A DNA stretch of 64,000 nt. Source: CAUZIZ01 sp965218775. GTDB taxonomy: Bacteria; Acidobacteriota; UBA6911; RPQK01; JAJDTT01. Under the pieces are notes generated by a model. The model saw only the letters and a program-made list of their open reading frames with translations, searched no databases and had not been told where the DNA came from. Made by a program: the position numbers and the translations under genes. Shown here in pieces: positions 43,251 to 52,681 of the stretch. The stretch spans positions 1,488,001-1,552,000 of the forward strand of contig CBDCLS010000005.1 of NCBI GenBank assembly GCA_965218775.1, in the 5' to 3' direction. The number at the start of each line of letters is the position of its first letter. Position 1 is the stretch's first letter.

Positions 43251-44380
43251 TCGAACTCAATCGGAAGAACCATCGGTCCATTCTGGTGACTGGGGGCTTG
43301 GGGACCGTGGGGCGCGGGTTGGTACACGATCTCCGCCAGCGCGGACACCGGGTCGTCTCTTGCGACCTACAACACCAGGCAGACGAGCACGGCTTCGGCC
43401 TCGCCGGTGGCGTTCAGGCTCCTGGCTATGCCCGATGTGATGTTGGGGAATATCGTCAGGTGGAGCGAGTGTTTCAGGAGATGGGCCCATTTGACTATGT
43501 CTACCACTGCGCCGCCGAATTTGGACGGTGGAACGGCGAGGACTTCTACGAGGCTCTTTGGAGAACCAATGCGGTTGGGACCAAGAACGTGATCCGCCTG
43601 CAGGAACGCCTTGGATTCCGACTCATCCACTTTTCTTCCTCAGAAGTGTACGGCGACTGGCCGGAACTGATGACCGAGACGGTCAACGATGAATACGCCA
43701 TCCCCCAACTCAACGACTACGCCATGACCAAGTGGGTCAACGAGATGCAGATCCGCAACTCGGCTTTCCAGTATGGCACCGAAACGGTGGTGGTGCGCCT
43801 CTTCAACACCTACGGCCCGGGGGAGTACTACAGTCCCTACCGATCCGTCAATTGCCGCTTCCTCTTTAGCGCACTTCACGGCCGGCCCTGGACGGTATTT
43901 CGAGGTCACTCCCGAACCTCAAGCTACCTGTCTGACACCGTCAGGTCTCTGGCAAACATCAGCCAGCGTTTCAAGCCGGGAGAAACCTATAACATCGGTG
44001 GAAGCGAACTCCACACGATTGAAGAGCTTTCGGATGCGGTAATCGAAGTGACCAAGGCCGATCCATCTTTGGCCCAATACCAAGACTCAGAACCACTCAC
44101 AACCACGAAAAAGAGGGTCGATACCTCCAAGGCGGTCCGCGACCTGGATCACCAGAACCGCTGTAGCCTGAAAGAGGGACTGCGACAAACCGCCGAGTGG
44201 ATGCGCCAGGTATACCCTGTGCCGGCCAAGGTCTGGTCCATGCCTCATCCGGCTCCTGATTCTCCCAGAGGGCGGAGAGCCGATCCGACTCACACCCTGA
44301 TTTCGACCCAAGCTTCATCCTCTGAAGAAAGAGCCGAGACGGCAGATCCGACCGAGACGGCACAGTCTCTCCCCTTCTAG
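43244..44380 (+). CDS. NAD-dependent sugar-nucleotide epimerase/dehydratase
   Basis: The 378-residue extended SDR has the dinucleotide motif ILVTGGLGTVGRGLVHDL, the catalytic Ser/Tyr/Lys in HFSSSEVYGDW and YAMTKWVNE, and RLFNTYGPGEYYSPYRSVNC near the sugar site. It resembles dTDP-glucose 4,6-dehydratase and UDP-glucose epimerase relatives and should make an activated sugar for the glycosyltransferases that follow. The C-terminal 50 residues are Ser/Pro/Thr-rich and non-conserved. A repeated GGAAACAGCT occurs in the 38-bp gap after it. Confidence 0.88.
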   Translation: MLIELNRKNHRSILVTGGLGTVGRGLVHDLRQRGHRVVSCDLQHQADEHGFGLAGGVQAPGYARCDVGEYRQVERVFQEMGPFDYVYHCAAEFGRWNGEDFYEALWRTNAVGTKNVIRLQERLGFRLIHFSSSEVYGDWPELMTETVNDEYAIPQLNDYAMTKWVNEMQIRNSAFQYGTETVVVRLFNTYGPGEYYSPYRSVNCRFLFSALHGRPWTVFRGHSRTSSYLSDTVRSLANISQRFKPGETYNIGGSELHTIEELSDAVIEVTKADPSLAQYQDSEPLTTTKKRVDTSKAVRDLDHQNRCSLKEGLRQTAEWMRQVYPVPAKVWSMPHPAPDSPRGRRADPTHTLISTQASSSEERAETADPTETAQSLPF

Positions 44381-44418
44381 GAAACAGCTCTGTCCCTTTC
44401 TCGGAAACAGCTACCGAG

Positions 44419-45675
44419 ATGTATAACGGCAGCAGCCAGAAACTTCAGCGCGAGCCTCCTCGACTTCTGCTGTTGAGTGGTGTACCGCCTGGTCCCGGCA
44501 GCGTCGGGCAAATCATTCTGCAGGACCTCTGTGAAGGTTACCCAGATGGACACATATGCTGCTTTGCTACACCAGAGGAGGGCTTTGAGGTGAGTCCTTT
44601 TCAGGACCGGGTTCCGGTTCGCGTCTGCCGTCCTCGCAGCCAATCACACCATCGACCGCCGCCGAGCCACCTGGGAGCAATGAGATCCTGGGCAAGCCAC
44701 CAGTTGTCAAGAACATACATCCGCAAGTGGGTTGCGGACGCCGTGGAGTTTGGAAGGCAGTATCGGGCGGAGAAGGTGTGGATGGTGATGGACAATGTCA
44801 CCACCATGGCCATGGGCTCTGAAGTAGCGCGGCGTCTGGAGCTACCTCTGCTCTGTCTGGTCTGGGATCCTCCGGATTATCTGCTCAGAAAGACAGGGAT
44901 GGACAGTTTCACTCGGACAAGGCTCTCGAAGCTCTTCGCTGCCACGCTGCGTCAAGCCCAACGTGTGGCAGTCGTGTCGGCGAAGATGCAGGAAGATTAC
45001 GCGAAGTACACCGTCACTGAACCTCTGATCCTGCGCCATGGACTCGATAGACAAGACCACCAGCAAGCGGCAATCCATCCGCTTCGGGACAAAGATTTGC
45101 AGTTGGGCTTTGCGGGCTCGCTCTACAGTCAGCGCGCTTGGAGGTCGCTGATCGAGGCGCTGAACGGAATTGATTGGCGACTGGATGGCAGACACGTGGT
45201 GATCCGAATACTTGGTTCTGATTTCGGCCTCAAGTGTAAGGCTCCTGCCAACATCGAGTATCTGGGTTTCCGGTCGGTCGGAGAAACGGCGAGGATTCTT
45301 GCCGAATGTGATTTGAACTACCTGCCTTATCCTTTTGAGAGCGGGCTGTCCGACGTGGCGCAGTATTCGTTTCCCACCAAACTGAGCACCTATCTGGCCG
45401 CAGGGAGACCCATCTTTATTCATGCTCCCGGCTACTCCTCTCTGGCACGCTTCTTCCGTGATCATCGCATTGGTATCTGTTGTAAATCTTTGGAGCCGCT
45501 CGCACTGATCGAGAGCTTCAGACAGCTCTTGGTGCCCCAGACCTACTCAGCGGCAGCCCAGCGAGTATCACAAGTTCTAGAGGCTGAGTTCAGCCGGGAA
45601 GTCTTCTTACAAACCTTCTACCAGTTTGTTGGGGTGAGAACGGGGGTCGGGACTTCTAGAGCGAGAGCTTCTTGA
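44419..45675 (+). CDS. Glycosyltransferase, GT-B fold (GT4-like)
   Basis: The 418-residue protein has LLLLSGVPPGPGSVGQIILQ at the N-terminal nucleotide-fold, then LVWDPPDYLL, LQLGFAGSLYSQRAWRSLI and FPTKLSTYLAAGRPIFIHAP, the typical C-terminal donor-binding half of GT4-like enzymes. Donor and acceptor sugars are unknown. It ends one base before the next glycosyltransferase starts. Confidence 0.85.
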   Translation: MYNGSSQKLQREPPRLLLLSGVPPGPGSVGQIILQDLCEGYPDGHICCFATPEEGFEVSPFQDRVPVRVCRPRSQSHHRPPPSHLGAMRSWASHQLSRTYIRKWVADAVEFGRQYRAEKVWMVMDNVTTMAMGSEVARRLELPLLCLVWDPPDYLLRKTGMDSFTRTRLSKLFAATLRQAQRVAVVSAKMQEDYAKYTVTEPLILRHGLDRQDHQQAAIHPLRDKDLQLGFAGSLYSQRAWRSLIEALNGIDWRLDGRHVVIRILGSDFGLKCKAPANIEYLGFRSVGETARILAECDLNYLPYPFESGLSDVAQYSFPTKLSTYLAAGRPIFIHAPGYSSLARFFRDHRIGICCKSLEPLALIESFRQLLVPQTYSAAAQRVSQVLEAEFSREVFLQTFYQFVGVRTGVGTSRARAS

Positions 45676-46623
45676 ATGGCACGAACTAAGATTCTCTTTT
45701 GTAGTCAAACCTATACACCAATCGGCGGAGTCGAGACCTGGTTGGACACGCTCTGCCGCAGCCTTGCAGAGAAACAGTGGCAGCCGATCGTGGCCCTGGT
45801 TCGGGGCTCAGACACCCACCGCCCAGAGGCCTGGAAAGAGGCCCATCCGGGCCTCAGGACGACGGAGATCGACGGTCGAGGCCTTAATGCCCGCGGCCGA
45901 ATCCGGGCCATCGAGCGCTGCATCAGGCGCGTCAAGCCGGACATCTTTGTTCCAGTCGGGGTTGTCGACGCCTACGACGCCATCTGCCACCTCAAACTAG
46001 AAGGCTATCCAACGCGCCTGGTCATGACGATACATGGAAATACCCCATCCCTGATCGCCGACATGGCCCGCTACCAGAACTTCGCGGATCTAGTCGTTTG
46101 TCCGGGGGCGCTGACCTGCCGCCTGGCAACGCAGTGGGCCGGGGTTCCCGAGGGGCGAGTGCGACACGTGCCCAATGGCGTCTCCTCCCCTCGTGTAGCG
46201 CACCGGCCCCGCCAGGCGGATCAACCCATCCGTCTCGGATACGTCGGCCGTCTGGTGCAGCCAGACAAGCAAGTCCTCGATCTGATCTCCTTCTGTCAGA
46301 AGCTAGAAACCGAGCCAGCGTCCTACTCACTGGATATCGTCGGAACTGGCGAATCAGAGGAGGAATTGAAACGAGGACTGAACCAACTGGTGGGCCGGGG
46401 CACGGTTCGCTTTCATGGTCCTTTGGCTCTTGACGAGATATACACTCGGATCTACCCAGAGCTCGACTGTCTATTGCTCTTTTCTCCTAGGGAATCTTTC
46501 GGGATCGCCTTGGTTGAGGCCATGGCCCATGGCGTGGTCCCTGGACGGAGGGCTTTCTCCGTCCACAGGAAAACTGTCTGCTCTTTGAGGTGGGGGACAC
46601 CAGCGCAGCGGCCGCCAATGTGA
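45676..46623 (+). CDS. Glycosyltransferase family 4, N-terminal piece of a frameshifted gene
   Basis: The frame encodes a nearly complete GT4 enzyme: KILFCSQTYTPIGGVETWLD, MTIHGNTPSLIADMARY, VRHVPNGVSS, RLGYVGRLVQPDKQVLDLI and the E-x7-E motif PRESFGIALVEAMAHG. Straight after this, near 46555, the frame departs from the family (PGRRAFSVHRK) while the alternative phase continues it. It is closely related to the intact gene at 47009-48364. It would yield a protein missing the last helical part if translated as it stands. Confidence 0.82.
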   Translation: MARTKILFCSQTYTPIGGVETWLDTLCRSLAEKQWQPIVALVRGSDTHRPEAWKEAHPGLRTTEIDGRGLNARGRIRAIERCIRRVKPDIFVPVGVVDAYDAICHLKLEGYPTRLVMTIHGNTPSLIADMARYQNFADLVVCPGALTCRLATQWAGVPEGRVRHVPNGVSSPRVAHRPRQADQPIRLGYVGRLVQPDKQVLDLISFCQKLETEPASYSLDIVGTGESEEELKRGLNQLVGRGTVRFHGPLALDEIYTRIYPELDCLLLFSPRESFGIALVEAMAHGVVPGRRAFSVHRKTVCSLRWGTPAQRPPM

Positions 46624-47012
46624 GTTGGCTCCAGACAAGAAGCGAAGTGTGGAGCCGTTTGTCGCAGCAGGCTAAGGACAGCGCTGGAAGCTACAACTGG
46701 GGTTCGTCAACGGCAAAATGGAGCCAGCTTTTTGAGAGTGTTCTCAGCGCAGAACCGGTAGCCGGACAGAGTGTGCCGCAAAGACCTCTCGGTCCCGATG
46801 GCAAACTGGATCGAATCGGCCTTCCTCCCCTTCTGATCGATGCCCTGCGCTACCTTCGGCGCCAAACCGTGGGGCTGTCCCCCTTGATGATTGGTGGTGA
46901 GGAATGGCCTTTCATAAACAAGGACCACAGTCCCCAACTACTGGAAAGAATCAACCTGTGCGCCCGGCGATTGGACCGAGAGAACCCTGACGGAGGTTCC
47001 CTTTCCTTATGA
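46590..47012 (+). CDS. Glycosyltransferase family 4, C-terminal piece of the frameshifted gene
   Basis: In this phase the sequence before the listed start reads FLRPQENCLLFEVGDTSAAA, the normal continuation after the E-x7-E motif of the upstream piece, followed by the C-terminal helices. A further 75 residues are unconserved. It overlaps the next gene's ATG. It has no independent ribosome site, so this is a broken single gene (45676-47012) or an assembly indel. Confidence 0.75.
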   Translation: MGDTSAAAANVSWLQTRSEVWSRLSQQAKDSAGSYNWGSSTAKWSQLFESVLSAEPVAGQSVPQRPLGPDGKLDRIGLPPLLIDALRYLRRQTVGLSPLMIGGEEWPFINKDHSPQLLERINLCARRLDRENPDGGSLSL

Positions 47013-48364
47013 TACCTAGACTCCTCATAGTAGCACCATCGGCTTACCGCCTTGGCGGTCTGGCTACCTGGCTCAGCTACCTGGAGCCGGGACTTCAGGA
47101 GCGGGGCTGGCACGTCACTCTCGGACTGGTCCAGGGTCCTCGCCACCACCTTCCAACCCAATACGTTGCAGAAAATCCAAGTCAGAACTGGGTTCCCATA
47201 CCCTGCCTCACCGGGACCCCCGAGGGTCGCTGCCAGGCCCTGATGCGGGCGATCGGGAAAGAGCGGCCCCACTTGGTGGCCGGCGTCAACATCCCGGACG
47301 TCTATTCTGCAGTCGCGAGGCTGCGGAGTAGAGGGCACGGACCCAGAGCGGTGATGACGATACATGGAATTCAGTCCGACCTGCTCGAGGATGTCAAGCG
47401 CTGTGAGACCGTTCTGGATGGCGTCATCTGTAGCAACCGACTAGCCCACCGGCTGGTCTTAAAGGAGGCTGGACTCAGTCGGGAGCGCGTCCACTACGCC
47501 GGCTACGGAGTGGCGATTGAGCCTTACAGACGGCCTCAAGCCAGCAGGGGATTGCTGAAGATCGCCTGGATCGGTCGACTGGAACAATCGGACAAACGTG
47601 TTCACGACATTCCTCCGATCCTGCAGCACCTACGTCATCACGAGGTCCCGTTTCAACTGCTAATAGCTGGAGAAGGTTCTGAGGAGGAGAGGCTGCAAAG
47701 GGAGCTGCGTCGCTTCACCGAAGCCAACCAGGTGAAGTTCCTGGGCCGGATCGACGCTGAGAAATTGAGAGTCGTCTACCGGCAAGCGAATGTGTTGCTG
47801 CTTACCTCAGCGCATGAGACAGGTCCTCAGGTGGTCTGGGAGGCAATGGCGAGCAGCCTGCCGGTAGTATCCAGCCGATACGTTGGGTCCGGGCTGGAAT
47901 CTGCGCTCGAACACGATCGAAATGCTCTGCTCTTTCCGGTTGGGGACAGTCGGGCCGCAGCCCTGCAACTATGCCGTCTCTGGCAGGATCCCCTTCTGAC
48001 TCAGAGAATTGCCAGCAACGCTCACCGCATGGTCAGCGAGCGTTATAGCCTCGAAGCCTCCCTGCGCTCCTGGGACACAGCACTCCGAAGCACCCTGCGG
48101 TCCCGGCCGCACAAGGCCGGGGTAAAGCTCGAAGTACCTCACTGCCAGGGAAGGATGGACACCTGGTTGGGAAGCAGCGCAGCCGAAAGCGTTCGGCGAT
48201 TGATGGGACGCCGAGTCCAGCCCCAGGGTGGTCCTGGCAGCGAGTGGCCTCACTCCTACGGTAGGCAAACCTCCAAACAGTTCTTGGAGATTGCCAGGAG
48301 GGAAGATCACGCTTGCCAGGAAGGTCTCGCGTCAGAACCGGCAGTGACAGCTATAGCAAGATGA
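47009..48364 (+). CDS. Glycosyltransferase family 4
   Basis: The 451-residue protein begins PRLLIVAPSAYRLGGLATWL and contains MTIHGIQSDLLEDVKR, VHYAGYGVAI, IAWIGRLEQSDKRVHDI and AHETGPQVVWEAMASSLPVV (E-x7-E). It is a paralog of the frameshifted neighbour, both sharing the phrase GGLAT/GGVET and MTIHG. The C-terminal 80 residues extend beyond the usual family length. Overlaps with both neighbours indicate translational coupling. Confidence 0.9.
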   Translation: MIPRLLIVAPSAYRLGGLATWLSYLEPGLQERGWHVTLGLVQGPRHHLPTQYVAENPSQNWVPIPCLTGTPEGRCQALMRAIGKERPHLVAGVNIPDVYSAVARLRSRGHGPRAVMTIHGIQSDLLEDVKRCETVLDGVICSNRLAHRLVLKEAGLSRERVHYAGYGVAIEPYRRPQASRGLLKIAWIGRLEQSDKRVHDIPPILQHLRHHEVPFQLLIAGEGSEEERLQRELRRFTEANQVKFLGRIDAEKLRVVYRQANVLLLTSAHETGPQVVWEAMASSLPVVSSRYVGSGLESALEHDRNALLFPVGDSRAAALQLCRLWQDPLLTQRIASNAHRMVSERYSLEASLRSWDTALRSTLRSRPHKAGVKLEVPHCQGRMDTWLGSSAAESVRRLMGRRVQPQGGPGSEWPHSYGRQTSKQFLEIARREDHACQEGLASEPAVTAIAR

Positions 48365-49410
48365 CGAAGCAACCTCTCCGGCAACAGCTGGGATGTTGGC
48401 TGAATGAGCGCTGGCGAACCGAATTGGTCCTCCGGGCTCCCCGGCTGACGAAGCGCTTGGGACTGCAGTGGCTGGACCTCTGCAATCGAAAGGAGCGCTT
48501 GGCCACAGTCCCGGGTGGTGGTCGGGAGTGTCTCTGGAAAGGCAGCTCCAGACTGACCGTTTGTCGCGTCTTTCCTCGCCTTGGTGCCCGACTGCTTCAG
48601 CACTTGGTTCAACAGTGGCCGATCCGCTTCACCGTTCCTCCTCGGGCGCCCAACAACCGCCCCCAGGTGAGCATCATCATCGCCATCCGGGGCCTGGATC
48701 GGCTTCCACTGCTGAGACGCTGCCTGGCCACCTTGTTCGCCCAAGAAGGCTGTTCTTGGGAGATCCTGATCGTCGAGCAGGACTGGGATCGATTGATCGA
48801 GCCCCATCTGCCGTCAGCGGTCCGATACGCCCACGCCCGCTCCCTGACCCCCGAATCAGCTTTCAACAGATCATGGGCTCTCAACTTAGGTGCCCGGTTG
48901 GCAAGAGGCTCCACCCTGGTTTTTCACGACGGCGACATGCTGGCTCCAACCCGGTTTGTCGAAACCGCGTGCAGTCTGTTGAGGAACGGCTTCGATGCGG
49001 TGCGCCCCGTCCGTCTGATCGCCTGCCTCGACCGGATGGCTACCGAGGATATCTGCGCCGGAGCGGGGCTGGACGCAGTGAGCACCCTATCCGAGATGCT
49101 CCAGAACTGCGCTGCATCCCTGGCAGTTCGAAGCGAGGCTTATTGGCACATTGGGGGACATGATGAGGAGTTCTGCGGCTGGGGAGGCGAAGACGATGAG
49201 ATATTTCAACGCCTGGCAACGTTGTCGCTCTGTCCCGGACGCTATATGCCCTTAGTACACCTGTGGCATCCACCGCAGCTGGAAAAGATCCGCCGGAAAA
49301 GATCGAACCCCAGGTTCGAGTTGAAGAGCAGAGAACCAATCGAGACGAGAATCGGCAGGCTTCGCGGCTTGAACCTGGGATCTCCAGCAGCTCCGGCAAT
49401 AGGCACTTAA
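48361..49410 (+). CDS. Glycosyltransferase family 2 with galactosyltransferase-like C-terminus
   Basis: The 349-residue enzyme has an N-terminal region of about 100 unrecognised residues, then GT-A motifs VSIIIAIRGLDRLPLLRRCL, VFHDGDMLAP (DxD) and HIGGHDEEFCGWGGEDDEIF, the catalytic acidic segment of the galactosyltransferase-C type. The ATG at 48361 overlaps the preceding stop (ATGA) and is preferred over 48313. Confidence 0.87.
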   Translation: MTKQPLRQQLGCWLNERWRTELVLRAPRLTKRLGLQWLDLCNRKERLATVPGGGRECLWKGSSRLTVCRVFPRLGARLLQHLVQQWPIRFTVPPRAPNNRPQVSIIIAIRGLDRLPLLRRCLATLFAQEGCSWEILIVEQDWDRLIEPHLPSAVRYAHARSLTPESAFNRSWALNLGARLARGSTLVFHDGDMLAPTRFVETACSLLRNGFDAVRPVRLIACLDRMATEDICAGAGLDAVSTLSEMLQNCAASLAVRSEAYWHIGGHDEEFCGWGGEDDEIFQRLATLSLCPGRYMPLVHLWHPPQLEKIRRKRSNPRFELKSREPIETRIGRLRGLNLGSPAAPAIGT

Positions 49411-49411
49411 G

Positions 49412-50428
49412 ATGCAATCAGGCTGTGTTTCCACCATCATCCCGGTTTTCAATCGTCCGCTGATGTTCTGCCAGGCGGTCGAGAGCGTGCTGGCCCAAAC
49501 TTATCGGCCTATCGAGATCATCATCGTGGATGATGGCTCCACCGACTCGACAGGCGCCCGGGCGCTCAGCCTGGCAGCAAGCTGGCCTTCGACGATTCGC
49601 GTCCTTCAGACCTCCAACCGTGGACCCGGATTGGCGAGAGAGACGGGAAGGCGCGTCGCCCAGGGCGAGTTCATTCAGTACCTGGACAGTGACGACCTCC
49701 TGTCGCCTGGCAAATTTGAGGTGCAGGTGGCTGCTCTGGGCAAGAACCCTGACTGCGGCATCGCCTACGGTTATACCCGGCTCATCGACGAAAACGGAGG
49801 CGTCCTGGCCGCGCCCTACAAGTGGACCGGACGCACAATGCCGACCTTGTTCCCGGCGCTACTGGTCGATCGCTGGTGGAGTACCCACACGCCCCTGTTT
49901 CGCCGATCGGTGTGCGACGCAGTCGGCGCCTGGTCCGACATGAGAATGTCCGAGGATTGGGAGTATGAGGCCAGGGTGGGGGCACTCGGAACCCGCCTGG
50001 TTCACTGCCCAGAATTTCTCTCCGACCATCGCTGCCACTCGGGTAATCGACTCACGGCAAGGCAACCTGATCGCCAGACATTCAAGGAAATGACAAGCCT
50101 CATCCAAAGCCTATATGTCTGTGCGAATCGGGCAGGGGTATCGCCGGACCTCGACGAAATGAAACACTTCTCCCGCTGGGCCTTCTCGATGGCACGCCAA
50201 GCGGACAGCGTCGGCTTGCACCGGGAAGCAAAAAGATGCCTGGCAATCTCCAGAACGACTGGATCGCAAGGACTGCTCGCCGGTCTCCAACTCACAGCGT
50301 ACGGGGCGATGACTGCAACCCTGGGTGGGAACCGCAGCACCAGGCTGGTGAGCCTGTTTGAGCGGCTCACCGGCTGGGGTGCCGGTTCCTCGACTATGAG
50401 ACAGTCCTGGATGGAGCAGAAGAGTTGA
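49412..50428 (+). CDS. Glycosyltransferase family 2
   Basis: The 338-residue protein has the standard start VSTIIPVFNRPLMFCQAVES, then IIIVDDGSTDSTG, the DxD-type IQYLDSDDLLSPGKF and MSEDWEYEARVG. It should add a sugar from a nucleotide donor at the cytoplasmic face. It ends within the TTGA start of the next gene. Confidence 0.9.
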   Translation: MQSGCVSTIIPVFNRPLMFCQAVESVLAQTYRPIEIIIVDDGSTDSTGARALSLAASWPSTIRVLQTSNRGPGLARETGRRVAQGEFIQYLDSDDLLSPGKFEVQVAALGKNPDCGIAYGYTRLIDENGGVLAAPYKWTGRTMPTLFPALLVDRWWSTHTPLFRRSVCDAVGAWSDMRMSEDWEYEARVGALGTRLVHCPEFLSDHRCHSGNRLTARQPDRQTFKEMTSLIQSLYVCANRAGVSPDLDEMKHFSRWAFSMARQADSVGLHREAKRCLAISRTTGSQGLLAGLQLTAYGAMTATLGGNRSTRLVSLFERLTGWGAGSSTMRQSWMEQKS

Positions 50429-51474
50429 GTTCACCTCAGGTCTCCATCGTGATGGCTGTCCACAACGGTGAGCGCTTCCTGCGCAGTTCCATCGAGAGCA
50501 TCTTGACTCAGCTCCATTCCGATTTCGAATTCATTGTCGTCAACGACGGTTCCATCGACCGAACCGGGCAGATTCTGCGGCTCTGCGTAGGGCAGGACGC
50601 GAGGATGCGGATCCTCGAGCAGGAAAACCGGGGCCTCACGCGGTCTCTGATCACGGGATGCCTTGCAGCAAGGGGAAAGTACATCGCCCGCCAAGATGCA
50701 GATGACCTATCGGCTCCGGACCGGCTTGCGAAGCTGGCTCAGTTACTCGAAGTCGATTCGGGTCTCGTCTTCGCGTCTTCATGGGCGCAATGGATCGGTC
50801 CCGAAGACGAATTGCTCTGGGAAATGAGACGTCCCAACCGATCAGAGGAGGCGACCCGGCAGCTTCTTCACGAAAGGATTGGGCCCCCAGCGCACGGCAG
50901 TGCCATGTTTCGCAAAGAGTCCTACCAAGCCGTGGGAGGTTATCGAGAAGAATTCTATTACGGCCAGGACTCTGATCTGTGGCTCAGGCTCGGCCAGCTG
51001 GGAAGGCTGGGGTACGTCCAGGAGACACTGTACACGTGTCGGTTCAGCCTGTCGGGGATCACGGTGACAAATCGCAGCCTGCAGCGGCGTTTCGGCGAGA
51101 TCGGCCAGAAGTGCCACGCTGCCCGGATGCGCGGAGAAAGTGACAGAGTGTTTCTTCAAGAGGCGGACAAGCTCAGGCAGCAGATCCTCTCTGGAGCTGT
51201 CACCCGGACTTCGGATCGTAAGCTCACCTCGGCCGCAAACTACTTCGTCGGTTCGAGATTGGCCCAGCGGGGTGACCACCGCGCCAGAGAGTATCTGCGC
51301 CGTTCGACACGAGCCAATCCATTGAACTGGAGAGCCTGGCTAAGGATCTGTGGAGTAAGATCTGGTTTCACTCCCCGTCCGGTGCGCTCTGATGAGGCGC
51401 AGCGTCATACCTGGCCGCACCTGCTCATCAGACTGGCCAACTTTGTGTGCTTTTCACGGGGATCAGAGAGATAG
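50425..51474 (+). CDS. Glycosyltransferase family 2
   Basis: The 349-residue protein begins at a TTG overlapping the previous stop and reads VSIVMAVHNGERFLRSSIES, FIVVNDGSIDRTG, ARQDADDLSAPDRL (DxD) and YGQDSDLWLRLG. The C-terminal 110 residues are helical and resemble those of the Kfo/WcaA-like GT2 enzymes of capsule clusters. Donor unknown. Confidence 0.9.
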   Translation: MSSPQVSIVMAVHNGERFLRSSIESILTQLHSDFEFIVVNDGSIDRTGQILRLCVGQDARMRILEQENRGLTRSLITGCLAARGKYIARQDADDLSAPDRLAKLAQLLEVDSGLVFASSWAQWIGPEDELLWEMRRPNRSEEATRQLLHERIGPPAHGSAMFRKESYQAVGGYREEFYYGQDSDLWLRLGQLGRLGYVQETLYTCRFSLSGITVTNRSLQRRFGEIGQKCHAARMRGESDRVFLQEADKLRQQILSGAVTRTSDRKLTSAANYFVGSRLAQRGDHRAREYLRRSTRANPLNWRAWLRICGVRSGFTPRPVRSDEAQRHTWPHLLIRLANFVCFSRGSER

Positions 51475-51478
51475 CGGC

Positions 51479-52681
51479 ATGCGTATCCTGGTCGGGGCAA
51501 ATGTCTTTCCAGACCCGAATTCGGGGGCTGCGGGGACGGTCTATCAAACGAATCGTGCATTGAGGGAGCTGGGTCACCAGGTCGACGAAATCTGGTCGCC
51601 TGCTCTGGGGCGGAAGATCAAACACGGGAATCTCCACTATCTGCTTGAACTTCCCTACCGCTACAAGGAAGCAGTAGCCCAGAAGACCGTCGACACCGAC
51701 TACGATGTCATCCAGCTCAGCCAGCCCCATGCCTATCTAGCCGCACTCGCCCACCAGCGTCATGCCCGTCCCGGGATCTTCGTAAACCGAAGTCACGGAT
51801 TGGAGTGGCGTTCCGAACGCACACTGAGATTCTGGCACAAGGAATTCGGCGTCAAGCCGAATCGATTTCCACGGGTCCTGTTCAGTCCGTTAGTGAACCG
51901 TCTGTTGAATCTTCATTTGCTGAAGATGAGTCACTTTGCTGATGGAATCATCCTGCCCTGCCGAGAGGACCGGGAGTTTCTGTTGGAAAATACCGGCGCC
52001 GACTCTGACCGGGTCCAGGTAATCCACCACGGAGTCCCCGATCGCTACCGGCGACACCGAGTCGAGCCGATGGACCGGTCCAGAATGCGGCGTTGGCTGT
52101 TCGTAGGGCAGTTCGCCTTCTTCAAGGGTCCAAATGTCCTTGCAGCAGCGATCGGCAAATTGCTGGCTGGATCACCTGATGCCTCTTTTACCTGGGTCTG
52201 CTCTAGGGAACATCACCAAGAAGCGAGCGCCCTCCTCCGGCCCTCCGTTCTACCCCAGGTCCGATTCGTCGATTGGCAGCCCCAGGACCAGCTGATGGAC
52301 GTCTATGACACGCACGGGATATTCCTCTTCCCTTCCCTCTTCGAGGGTGCCGGCAAGTCCGCACTCGAAGCGATGTCAAGGGGAATGTGCGTCGTAACCT
52401 CCGAAAACAGCGGAATGAAGGACTACATCGAAAAGGGACGAAGCGGGCTCCTGGTGGAAACGGGTTCGGTAGAAGGATTCGTTGCGGCAGTCCACAGGCT
52501 GATGGGAGACACAGAAGCCTGCCAGAGAATGGGCCTGGAGGCCAGATCTGCAGCAGTACAATACAGCTGGAGACGCTGTGCGCAAGAGTCGATCGAGTTC
52601 TATCGTTTTCTGCAGGCCAGGAAGACCGCTCCAGAGCACCCATCTGCATTTCCGATTGCGAGATACGCATCCAGATGCTGA
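51479..52681 (+). CDS. Glycosyltransferase family 4
   Basis: From ATG 51479 the 400-residue protein reads MRILVGANVFPDPNSGAAGT, NRSHGLEWRSERTLRF, IIHHGVPDRYRRH-like acceptor loop, RWLFVGQFAFFKGPNVLAAA and FPSLFEGAGKSALEAMSRGM (E-x7-E). The start is four bases after the previous stop. It overlaps the next gene by seven bases. Confidence 0.9.
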   Translation: MRILVGANVFPDPNSGAAGTVYQTNRALRELGHQVDEIWSPALGRKIKHGNLHYLLELPYRYKEAVAQKTVDTDYDVIQLSQPHAYLAALAHQRHARPGIFVNRSHGLEWRSERTLRFWHKEFGVKPNRFPRVLFSPLVNRLLNLHLLKMSHFADGIILPCREDREFLLENTGADSDRVQVIHHGVPDRYRRHRVEPMDRSRMRRWLFVGQFAFFKGPNVLAAAIGKLLAGSPDASFTWVCSREHHQEASALLRPSVLPQVRFVDWQPQDQLMDVYDTHGIFLFPSLFEGAGKSALEAMSRGMCVVTSENSGMKDYIEKGRSGLLVETGSVEGFVAAVHRLMGDTEACQRMGLEARSAAVQYSWRRCAQESIEFYRFLQARKTAPEHPSAFPIARYASRC

